Below are positions 44,747-52,766 of a DNA stretch of 64,000 nucleotides, in pieces. The translations under genes and the position numbers were made by a program. Every line of letters begins with the position of its first letter. Position 1 is the stretch's first letter. Source of the DNA: Lewinellaceae bacterium (lineage in GTDB: Bacteria > Bacteroidota > Bacteroidia > Chitinophagales > Saprospiraceae); assembly GCA_016712415.1 (NCBI GenBank), contig JADJRC010000001.1, positions 1 to 64,000 on the forward strand. Direction: 5' to 3'. Under the pieces are notes generated by a model. That model saw only the letters and a program-made list of their open reading frames with translations, had not been told where the DNA came from and did no database searches.

Positions 44747-47203
44747 ATGATACAGAACTACCTTAAGATTGCTTTCCGCAACCTGCGCAAAAACAGGTTG
44801 TATTCCTTCCTCAATATCTTCGGATTGTCGCTGGGGATCGCGGCCTGCCTGCTTATTCTGCTCTATGTCGTGCACGAACTGAGTTACGACCGCTGGAACC
44901 CCAATGTCGAACGCATTGTACGCCCGGCGGCAGATATCAGTTTCGGCGGGAATCACATGCAACTGGCCGTTATCGCCTCGGTCGTAGGCCCCGAAGCAAA
45001 GCAGGAGTTGCCGGAAATACAGGCATGGTGCCGTTTCCGCGATTACGGCACCTACCTCGTGAAACGCGACGGAGAAGCACAGCAAAACATCCGGGAAGAA
45101 CACGTGCTGACCGTAGACAGCAGTTTTTTTGAACTCTTTCCGCTGAAAATGGTGGAAGGCGACTCGCGCACCTGCCTCGTGCAACCCAATACAATGGTCA
45201 TATCGCGCAGCCGGGCGGAGAAATATTTCGCTTCGCCACAGCAGGCCATTGGCCAGACCCTCGTGCTGGAAAACGACCAGCGCCGGCAGGTGACAGCCGT
45301 TTTCGAAGACATGCCCGGCAACGCCCACTTCCGCGCCGACCTGCTGCTGTCGATGAACGGCAACGAGGAAATAAAGAACGACCCGCCATTCTGGGTTTCC
45401 AACAACAATTTCCACACCTATTTCCTGCTGCAAAAAGGCACAGACCTCGCGGCATTTCACCAAAAATTCGACCGGCTGTCGAGAAGTAAAATCGGCATAA
45501 CAGCCCGGCAACTGCTCGGCACCTCCCTCGAAGATTTTGAAAAAACGGGGCAATACGCCCGATATTACCTGCAAAACCTCACCGACATTCACCTGCGCTC
45601 CGACCTCACCGCCGAACTGGCGCCAAACGGCAGCATCGGTTACGTGTGGGCGTTCAGCGCCATTGCAGCCTTTATCCTGCTGATCGCCTGCATCAATTTC
45701 ATGAACCTTTCCACGGCGCGCTCGGCGGGCCGCGCGAAGGAGGTGGGCGTCCGCAAGGTACTCGGCGGCGAGCGCAGCGCCCTGATCGGGCAGTTCCTGA
45801 GCGAGTCCGTGCTGTTGTCTGCATTTGCCGTGCTGCTCGCCGTCTGGCTTGCGGCGCTGGCCATGCCCTGGTACCGCGACCTGACGGGCCGCGACCTGTC
45901 CATGCCCTGGAGCAGCCCGGTGTTCTGGTTGTCGCTGCTGGCTGCAATCGGGACCGTTGGGATACTGGCAGGCAGTTATCCCGCGTTTTTCCTCTCCGGC
46001 TTCAACGCCATTCGCGTGATGAAAGGCCAGGTAACCGGCATTGGCAAAGGCGGCGGTTTCCGGAATGTGCTGGTCGTATTCCAGTTTGTGATCTCGGTGA
46101 CGCTTATCATTGCCACTATGCTGGTTTTCAAACAGTTGAATTTTATCCAAAACAAAAAACTGGGCTTTGAAAAAAGCCAGATTCTCATCCTTGACGATGC
46201 CTATGCCCTGGGAGACAAGGTGTACCTGCTCAAGGAGAAAATGCTGCAAAACCCGGCGATTGAAAGCGCCACGGTGTCGGGCTTTTTGCCCGTGCCGTCG
46301 AACCGCAGCGACCAGACTTTTTCCAAATCCCGCGCTATTGAGGCCGATAATTCCGTCGGTATGCAACGCTGGCGCGTCGACAACGACTACCTGAAAACGC
46401 TGGGCATGGAAATCGTGCAGGGGCGTTCGTTCGACCCCGCCCGGATATCCGACAGCATGGGCCTCATCATCAATGAAACGGCTGCCAAGCTATTCGGCTT
46501 CAGCGAGCCGGTCGGCCAGAAGATATATACGCTCGACAACAACATTCAGGGCAAACCCAAACCGGAAGACTTTGTCGAACTGGAAGTCATTGGCGTGGTG
46601 AAGGACTTCCACTGGTCGAGTCTTCGGGACAATATCGGTCCGCTTTGCATGCAATTGGGTCGGTCGAGGGGACTGATCTCTTTCCGCTACAAGGGTTCTG
46701 AAACGGCGGCGGTGACGGCAGCGCTCGAAAGCGAGTGGAAAAACCTGGCAACGGGGCAGCCGTTCAGTTACCGCTTTCTCGACGATTCGTTTGCACGGAT
46801 GTACGATACGGAACGGCGCATCGGCACGATCGCCGCCATCTTCGGCCTGTTGTCCGTTTTGGTATCCTGCCTGGGGCTGTTCGGCCTCGCGGCGTTCACC
46901 ACAGAGCAGCGCACCAAGGAGATCGGCATCCGGAAAGTGCTCGGCGCATCGATCGGCAGTATCACGAGCCTGCTGACGCGCGATTTTTTGAAACTGGTCC
47001 TGCTCGCTATCCTCATCGCCACGCCGCTGGCCTGGTACGCTATGGACAAGTGGCTGGCCGATTTTGCCTACCGCATCGAAATGCACTGGTGGATGTTTGC
47101 CCTGGCCGGCCTGCTCGCTGCCCTTATCGCATTCCTCACCGTGGGCTTCCAAAGCGTCAAGGCCGCAGTAATGAACCCCGTCCGGTCGCTGCGCAGCGAA
47201 TAG
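44747..47203 (+). CDS. Duplicated MacB/FtsX-type permease (array member 10)
   Basis: An intact 818-residue permease, MIQNYLKIAFRNLRKNRLYS to NPVRSLRSE. Helix 1 about residues 20-40 (LNIFGLSLGIAACLLILLYV). Coupling motifs RAKEVGVRKVLG (about 329) and RTKEIGIRKVLG (about 722). The second periplasmic domain contains the family signature VVKDFHWSSLRDNIGPLCMQ and closes with FSYRFLDDSFARMYDTE. Second gene of the P6 unit, followed after 60 bp by permease 11; that gap consists mostly of CACTTA/CCACTAA words. Confidence 0.92.
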   Translation: MIQNYLKIAFRNLRKNRLYSFLNIFGLSLGIAACLLILLYVVHELSYDRWNPNVERIVRPAADISFGGNHMQLAVIASVVGPEAKQELPEIQAWCRFRDYGTYLVKRDGEAQQNIREEHVLTVDSSFFELFPLKMVEGDSRTCLVQPNTMVISRSRAEKYFASPQQAIGQTLVLENDQRRQVTAVFEDMPGNAHFRADLLLSMNGNEEIKNDPPFWVSNNNFHTYFLLQKGTDLAAFHQKFDRLSRSKIGITARQLLGTSLEDFEKTGQYARYYLQNLTDIHLRSDLTAELAPNGSIGYVWAFSAIAAFILLIACINFMNLSTARSAGRAKEVGVRKVLGGERSALIGQFLSESVLLSAFAVLLAVWLAALAMPWYRDLTGRDLSMPWSSPVFWLSLLAAIGTVGILAGSYPAFFLSGFNAIRVMKGQVTGIGKGGGFRNVLVVFQFVISVTLIIATMLVFKQLNFIQNKKLGFEKSQILILDDAYALGDKVYLLKEKMLQNPAIESATVSGFLPVPSNRSDQTFSKSRAIEADNSVGMQRWRVDNDYLKTLGMEIVQGRSFDPARISDSMGLIINETAAKLFGFSEPVGQKIYTLDNNIQGKPKPEDFVELEVIGVVKDFHWSSLRDNIGPLCMQLGRSRGLISFRYKGSETAAVTAALESEWKNLATGQPFSYRFLDDSFARMYDTERRIGTIAAIFGLLSVLVSCLGLFGLAAFTTEQRTKEIGIRKVLGASIGSITSLLTRDFLKLVLLAILIATPLAWYAMDKWLADFAYRIEMHWWMFALAGLLAALIAFLTVGFQSVKAAVMNPVRSLRSE

Positions 47204-47263
47204 GAAAACCCCACCACTTACCACTAATCACTTAACACTTATCCACTTACCACTCACGAGACC

Positions 47264-49690
47264 ATGCTCGCCAACTACCTCTCCCTTGCGCTCAAAAACA
47301 TCCTGCGCCGGCGTTTTGTGGCGGGAATCAATTTGCTGGGACTATCTGTGGGGATAGCCGTTTGTAGCCTCATTGGCCTGTTCATGTTGCATGAGCAGTC
47401 GTTCGACCGCTTTCACGACAAGTCGGGGCGTATTGCCAGGCTCAACACAACCATGAAATACCCTGGAGCGAGCGAGTCGACCAGCGCGTATTCCTCGTAT
47501 CCGATGGGGGCGTTTCTGGCGGAGACTTTCGACAAGGAAATCGAAACCATTTGCCACCTGACCCCGATCGACAAGGATTTTATCCTGCAAAACGGCAACA
47601 ACCGGCAGACCATCCGGCAGGTATTTGCCGCCGACAGCACCTTCTTCCACGTTTTCGGGTTCCGGCTGCTGTATGGCGACCCGGCAACGGCGCTCAGCCG
47701 GCCGCAATCCATCGTTCTGACACGCAAAACAGCGGAGTCGATCTTCCTGACGCCCGATGCCGTGGGAAAAACGCTTTCCAAAACCTTTGTTTCGCCCTAC
47801 ACCCAAAGCGATACGACGGAATACTTCACCGTCGGCGGAGTGCTGGACAACATTCCCGAAACCTCGCATTTGCAGTTCGATGCGCTGCTATCGGGCACGC
47901 AAAAGCCGTACTGGGCTATCTGGTCGCCCGGCATCGAACAGGACTGGCATGTGCTGGGGACAATGACGTATATCCTGTTCCGTTCCGATAAAACAGCATT
48001 GGCGGCACTGGAACGCCAAATCCCTGCGGCGCTGAAATCCCGCATGCCGGGCGCTCAAAATGTGGCCCACCACCTGCAGGCCCTGTGCGACATACACCTC
48101 GGATCAAGAGGTATCACAGCCGATCCGACGAGCAATTACGCCCGCTTCGACGGACAGTACCTGCGTATTTTCGGGTATATCGGCCTGTTTATCCTGCTCA
48201 TTGCGGCGATCAACTACTCCAATTTGTCCACCATACTCGCCGGAAGCCGGGCGAAGGAAATCGCGGTCCGGAAAAGTATCGGCGCCAGCCGCCAGGCCGT
48301 AATCACCCAGTTTTTGGTCGAGTCGACCCTGACGTCTGTGCTGGCGATGTTAATAGGCGGGGCACTGATCGCCCTGTCGCTGCCCTACCTGCGACAGCTC
48401 GACTATCCTGTGTCGGCGCTGGAGGCCTTGCGCGATCCCCGTGTCTTGCTGGCCGGCGCCGGCGGTGTATTGCTGCTGGGTATGCTGTCGGGCGGTTACC
48501 CGGCATTCCAGGTCGGCGGCTTGGGTCCGGCCGGGATACTGCGCGGACAACAACAGACCGGCAAAAGCAAAAACAGTTTCGTACCGGTGCTGGTCACCGG
48601 ACAATTTGTGGCGGCGGTTGCCCTGATCGCCTGTACGCTGGTATGCTACCGGCAGATGCAGTTTTTGCAACAAACCGACCTGGGTTATTCCACGGCGCAG
48701 ATACTCACCCTCGACCTGGGTATGCCCAATCTGTACAAGGCGCAGGTGCTGCGGGAAAAAATGGAAAGCATTCCGGGTGTGTTCGGCACAAGCGTTTCGG
48801 ATCAGATCATGGGCAACGGCCTGGTGCAGTACGGGGTCCGGTACATCCAAAACGGGAAGACCGAACAGGTGGCCGTACCCTGTCTGGCTGCCGACGATCA
48901 GTTTACCGGCCTGTTTGACATGAAACTTGCTGCGGGCCGCACCTTTTCCAAAACAGGCGCCGAAAACGGTACGGAATACCTCATCAACGAAACCCTGGCC
49001 CGCCGCATCGGCTGGAACGAAAACGCCGTGGGTCAGCAGATCGCCATCGCCTGGCTCCAGCAATACGGCACCGTGGTGGGCGTGCTGAAAGATTTTCATT
49101 TCAACTCGCTGCACCACAAGATCGAGCCCGTCTGCGTGCGGGCAGCCAATATGGCCAACAGCATCAGTCTGAAAATAGCGACTAAAGACGCCGCAGGCAC
49201 CCTTCGCCAGGCCGAAACCGTTTGGAAATCCGTCATTACCGACCGGCCATTTGAGTACAAATGGGCAGATGCGCAATTCGCGGAAACCTACAAGGCCGAA
49301 ACACGCTTCAGCCGCCTCACGGGGCTGGGCGCAGGCCTGGCGGTATTCATCGCCTGCCTGGGCCTGCTCGGGCTCATCACTTTTATGATCGAACGGCGGG
49401 TAAAGGAGATCGGCATCCGGAAGGTGCTGGGGGCCTCAGTTGCGGTCATTACGGGGATTCTGGCCCGCGATTTACTGAAATTAGTCTTGCTGGCTATACT
49501 CATCGCCACACCGCTGGCCTGGTATGCCATGCAGGAATGGCTGTCCGATTTTGCCTACCGCACCAGTATCGAATGGTGGATGTTTGTCGTGGCGGGTGTG
49601 GCGGCCGTGGGCATTGCCTGCCTGACCATCGGTTTTCAAAGCATAAAGGCCGCATTGGCCAACCCGGTAAAAAGCCTTCGCTCGGAATAA
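47264..49690 (+). CDS. Duplicated MacB/FtsX-type permease (array member 11)
   Basis: An intact 808-residue permease, MLANYLSLALKNILRRRFVA to NPVKSLRSE. The first coupling motif is RAKEIAVRKSIG (about residue 329, with Ala for the usual Gly after E-I) and the second RVKEIGIRKVLG (about 712). The first FtsX bundle starts LRIFGYIGLFILLIAAINYS, lacking the usual CINFMN sequence. The second periplasmic domain carries GVLKDFHFNSLHHKIEPVCV. Third gene of the P6 unit; permease 12 begins 24 bp after its stop. Confidence 0.92.
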   Translation: MLANYLSLALKNILRRRFVAGINLLGLSVGIAVCSLIGLFMLHEQSFDRFHDKSGRIARLNTTMKYPGASESTSAYSSYPMGAFLAETFDKEIETICHLTPIDKDFILQNGNNRQTIRQVFAADSTFFHVFGFRLLYGDPATALSRPQSIVLTRKTAESIFLTPDAVGKTLSKTFVSPYTQSDTTEYFTVGGVLDNIPETSHLQFDALLSGTQKPYWAIWSPGIEQDWHVLGTMTYILFRSDKTALAALERQIPAALKSRMPGAQNVAHHLQALCDIHLGSRGITADPTSNYARFDGQYLRIFGYIGLFILLIAAINYSNLSTILAGSRAKEIAVRKSIGASRQAVITQFLVESTLTSVLAMLIGGALIALSLPYLRQLDYPVSALEALRDPRVLLAGAGGVLLLGMLSGGYPAFQVGGLGPAGILRGQQQTGKSKNSFVPVLVTGQFVAAVALIACTLVCYRQMQFLQQTDLGYSTAQILTLDLGMPNLYKAQVLREKMESIPGVFGTSVSDQIMGNGLVQYGVRYIQNGKTEQVAVPCLAADDQFTGLFDMKLAAGRTFSKTGAENGTEYLINETLARRIGWNENAVGQQIAIAWLQQYGTVVGVLKDFHFNSLHHKIEPVCVRAANMANSISLKIATKDAAGTLRQAETVWKSVITDRPFEYKWADAQFAETYKAETRFSRLTGLGAGLAVFIACLGLLGLITFMIERRVKEIGIRKVLGASVAVITGILARDLLKLVLLAILIATPLAWYAMQEWLSDFAYRTSIEWWMFVVAGVAAVGIACLTIGFQSIKAALANPVKSLRSE

Positions 49691-49714
49691 TAGATACCCA
49701 TAAATGCTCCGGTT

Positions 49715-52120
49715 ATGATCAGACACTACATCAAAATCAGCCTTCGCAACCTGCTGAAAAACAAACTGTTTTCGGCGATTAAACTGCTTGGATTGACTAC
49801 CGGGATCAGCAGTTGCCTGTTGATCGGACTGTACCTGCAACACGAACTTAATTTCGATGCTTTTCACGAAAAAGCGGACCGGATCGTGCGTGTGACCATG
49901 TCGTTCCGTTTTGATGGCAATACCAGGAATGTGGGTGTCACCGGCAACAAGGTCGTCCCGGCATTCCGGCAGGATTTTCCGGAAGTGGAAAACGGTGTGC
50001 GGATCAATGCATTCACCGAGGTGGTCAAAAACGGCGACCAGATGTTTGAAGAGAAGGATTTTTACTACGCCGACAGCACCTTTTTCGATGTTTTCACTTT
50101 CCCGTTTTTGTCCGGCGACGCCCGTACCGCCCTGAACGCACCCAACCAGGTGGTACTGACCAAACGCATGGCCGCAAAGTACTTCGGCGACGAGAACCCC
50201 GTAGGCAAACTTCTAAAGGTAGGGGCCTCGGAATCGTTTACCGTGACCGGCGTCATGGCTGATCCCCCCGCCAACTCGCAACTGCAACCCGGCTTTGTGG
50301 CTTCTATCGTCGGCCTGCCCGATATGCGGCCCGACCGCGCCACCTGGTGGAATGCCAATTACGGCGCCTACCTGCTGCTCCGCGACGCCGATGCGTGGAA
50401 AACGCTCCAGGCAAAAATCCCGGCATACATGCGCGGCTTCTCCAGCGAACACAATGCAGAGGGCGATAATTTTCTGAGTTACAACCTCGAACCCCTGCGC
50501 AGCGTACACCTGCACTCTGCCGTGGCCAACAAATTCGAGCCCAACGGCGATATCCGGTACCTGTACATGCTGGCCCTGGTCAGCCTGTTCATCCTGATTA
50601 TCGGCGCTACTACCTATGTCAACCTGACGACGGCGCTGAGCACCGAACGCGCAAAAGAGGTAGGCATACAAAAAGTGCTTGGGGCCGGAAAAATACAGTT
50701 CATCTGGCAGCACCTCGGCGAAGCGGGCATCCTGACCGGGCTGGCCTTGCTGTGCGGTTATGCCCTGGCGATCCCGCTGCTGCCCGCCTTCAGTGAATTG
50801 ATCGACCGGCCGCTCCACTGGGCGCCGCTGACGCAACCAGGTTCTATCCTGGCTGCGCTGGGCTTCTGGGCCCTGGTCAGTGTACTCGCCGGGGCATACC
50901 CGGCATTTGCCGTGTCCGGGTTCCTGCCCGCCAGGGTGCTGAAGGGACAGTTCAAATTCAGTTCGTCGGGCGCCTGGCTGCGCAAATCACTGATTGTGTT
51001 GCAGTTCGGCATTTCGTTTTTTCTCATCGTCTGCACGATGGTGCTGAAGCAACAACTCGGTTTTATCCAGAATAAAAAACTGGGCTTCGATAAGGAACAG
51101 GTACTCGTGCTCGAAGCAGACCAGAACATTATTGACCGGCTCGATGCCATCAAATCTGAATGGCTCAAACATCCCGGGATCGCCGGCATATCGCTTGCAT
51201 ACGAGTCGCCGGTGCTCATCAAAGGCGGGTACGGCATCGACAAATCGGTTAGCGGCCGGGCAACCGGCAATGTGCAGGCACTGCCTGTGGATCAGGATTT
51301 TATCAAAACCATGAATATCGAACTGGTGGCAGGCGCCGACCTGGACCGCCAGGACGTCGAACTGGCGCGCAGGCAGCAAAAACGGCTCGATACCGTCAGC
51401 ATGCTCCCGATCCTGATCAACGAAAAACAGGCGAAACTATTCAACTGGACGCCAGACGAAGCCGTGAACAAACTGGTCAATTTCAACGGCCGGCAAAGCA
51501 GGATCAAGGGCGTGATAAAGGATTTTCACTTTTCTTCCATGCACGAGCCCATCGGCAACCTCGTGTTGTTTCCCGACACCTGGGGACAGGTACTGCTGCT
51601 CAAGCTCGGCGGCAACACCGTGCAGTCAGCCCTGGGCTTCCTCGAAAACAGCTACAAAACCCTGGCGCCGCACCGGCCTTTTGCCTGGCATTTTCTCGAC
51701 GATGAACTGGAGAAACTGTACCGCTCCGAGATCCGGACGTCGCGGCTGATCTCCACCTTTTCCATACTGGCCATTTTTCTGGCCTGCCTCGGGTTGTTCG
51801 GACTGGCGTCGCACAGCATTGCGCAGCGCACCAAGGAGATCGGCATCCGGAAAGTACTGGGCGCCTCCCTGGCTTCTGTGCTGACCCTGCTGTCGAGCGA
51901 TTTCCTGAAGATCGTATTGCTGGCGGTCGTACTGGCCACGCCCTTGGCCTGGTATGTCATGCAAAACTGGCTGGAAAACTTCGCCTACCGTATCGAACTG
52001 CGCTGGTGGGTGTTCGCGGTGGCAGGTGCAGCGGCAGTGGGCGTGGCTTTCCTGACCGTAAGTTATCAGAGCCTGAAGGCGGCGCTCGACAACCCGGTGA
52101 AGTCGTTGAGGAGCGAGTGA
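49715..52120 (+). CDS. Duplicated MacB/FtsX-type permease (array member 12)
   Basis: An intact 801-residue permease, MIRHYIKISLRNLLKNKLFS to NPVKSLRSE. The first coupling motif is altered to RAKEVGIQKVLG (about residue 312): Gln replaces the Arg found in every other member; the second is a normal RTKEIGIRKVLG (about 704). The first bundle lacks the CINFMNL sequence and reads IIGATTYVNLTTAL. Last gene of the P6 unit; promoter P7 starts 16 bp after its stop codon. Confidence 0.92.
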   Translation: MIRHYIKISLRNLLKNKLFSAIKLLGLTTGISSCLLIGLYLQHELNFDAFHEKADRIVRVTMSFRFDGNTRNVGVTGNKVVPAFRQDFPEVENGVRINAFTEVVKNGDQMFEEKDFYYADSTFFDVFTFPFLSGDARTALNAPNQVVLTKRMAAKYFGDENPVGKLLKVGASESFTVTGVMADPPANSQLQPGFVASIVGLPDMRPDRATWWNANYGAYLLLRDADAWKTLQAKIPAYMRGFSSEHNAEGDNFLSYNLEPLRSVHLHSAVANKFEPNGDIRYLYMLALVSLFILIIGATTYVNLTTALSTERAKEVGIQKVLGAGKIQFIWQHLGEAGILTGLALLCGYALAIPLLPAFSELIDRPLHWAPLTQPGSILAALGFWALVSVLAGAYPAFAVSGFLPARVLKGQFKFSSSGAWLRKSLIVLQFGISFFLIVCTMVLKQQLGFIQNKKLGFDKEQVLVLEADQNIIDRLDAIKSEWLKHPGIAGISLAYESPVLIKGGYGIDKSVSGRATGNVQALPVDQDFIKTMNIELVAGADLDRQDVELARRQQKRLDTVSMLPILINEKQAKLFNWTPDEAVNKLVNFNGRQSRIKGVIKDFHFSSMHEPIGNLVLFPDTWGQVLLLKLGGNTVQSALGFLENSYKTLAPHRPFAWHFLDDELEKLYRSEIRTSRLISTFSILAIFLACLGLFGLASHSIAQRTKEIGIRKVLGASLASVLTLLSSDFLKIVLLAVVLATPLAWYVMQNWLENFAYRIELRWWVFAVAGAAAVGVAFLTVSYQSLKAALDNPVKSLRSE

Positions 52121-52135
52121 CCGAAGTTTCATGCA

Positions 52136-52240
52136 CGTCCGTTCCCGCACATGGCCGTCCGAAAGCGAACAGTTTGTGGTAAATATATTTTTTATATATC
52201 ACTCATAATCAACATCCTGTAATTTCGGCACGTCGTATGG
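52136..52240 (+). promoter_or_regulatory. Paired activator dyads and sigma-54-like promoter P7
   Basis: Site A CGTCCGTTCCCGCACA (52136-52151) and site B CGTCCGAAAGCGAACA (52156-52171) start 20 bp apart. After 55 bp comes TTTCGGCACGTCGTATGGA with GG at 52227-52228; as in P2 the -12 position carries GG (52239-52240) instead of GC. Predicted start about 52252, 32 bp before the first gene. Confidence 0.68.
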
Positions 52241-52283
52241 AGCAATATATTCGGTGCAGGAAAAAAGCCTGCCCGCACACGCG

Positions 52284-52751
52284 ATGAATCAGAAAGGCAG
52301 CACACTGGTCCTGATATGCCTGTTCTTCGGCATATCCCTGGCGGCGCAATCCGGCGACAAAAGCGCCGAAACGATCATCCGGGAAAACAGCGCCGCTTTT
52401 TCCCAAAACCTGGTGGCGGGCGATATCGACGCGGTTGTCGCAGCCTATACCGACGACGCCAAAATATTTCCCGGCGGACAGGATATCCTGCGGGGCAGCG
52501 AAGCCATCCGCCGGTACTGGACGCCCGGACCGGACCGGAAAAGCCAGACAGTGTACCATCGCGTTAACCAGGAGGAAATATCCATCACCGGCAGCGAGGC
52601 ATACGATTGGGGTTATTACGAAGGCCGGACCCGCTACGAGGATGGCAAGGAAACGCCCTGGAAAGGCAAATACGTGATCGTCTGGAAAGAAACCGCCCCT
52701 GGCGTCTGGAAAATATACCTCGATATCTGGAACCGTGTTCCCAACGACTAA
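52284..52751 (+). CDS. Secreted SnoaL-like / DUF4440-type protein, first gene of P7 operon
   Basis: A 155-residue protein. I chose ATG 52284 because MNQKGSTLVLICLFFGISLA is a signal peptide; an upstream GTG at 52254 adds ten residues and would sit at the predicted transcript start. The mature part is an NTF2-like domain: ETIIRENSAAFSQNLVAGDI, DAVVAAYTDDAKIFPGGQDI, LRGSEAIRRYW and KGKYVIVWKETAPGVWKIYL, matching the SnoaL/DUF4440 group. These form small cone-shaped barrels that bind or convert small molecules; the ligand is unknown. It precedes permease 13 by 15 bp. Confidence 0.85.
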   Translation: MNQKGSTLVLICLFFGISLAAQSGDKSAETIIRENSAAFSQNLVAGDIDAVVAAYTDDAKIFPGGQDILRGSEAIRRYWTPGPDRKSQTVYHRVNQEEISITGSEAYDWGYYEGRTRYEDGKETPWKGKYVIVWKETAPGVWKIYLDIWNRVPND

Positions 52752-52766
52752 CAAAAACAAAAGTTT

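Noticed and set aside
6167..46366. Very long open frames on the minus strand opposite the permeases (for example opposite 6167-7666, 12176-13618, 37647-40013 and 44519-46366)
   Set aside because: They lie entirely antisense to well-conserved permease genes, have Arg/Gln/His-rich, low-hydrophobic composition without domains, and follow from the GC-rich codon use of the plus strand.
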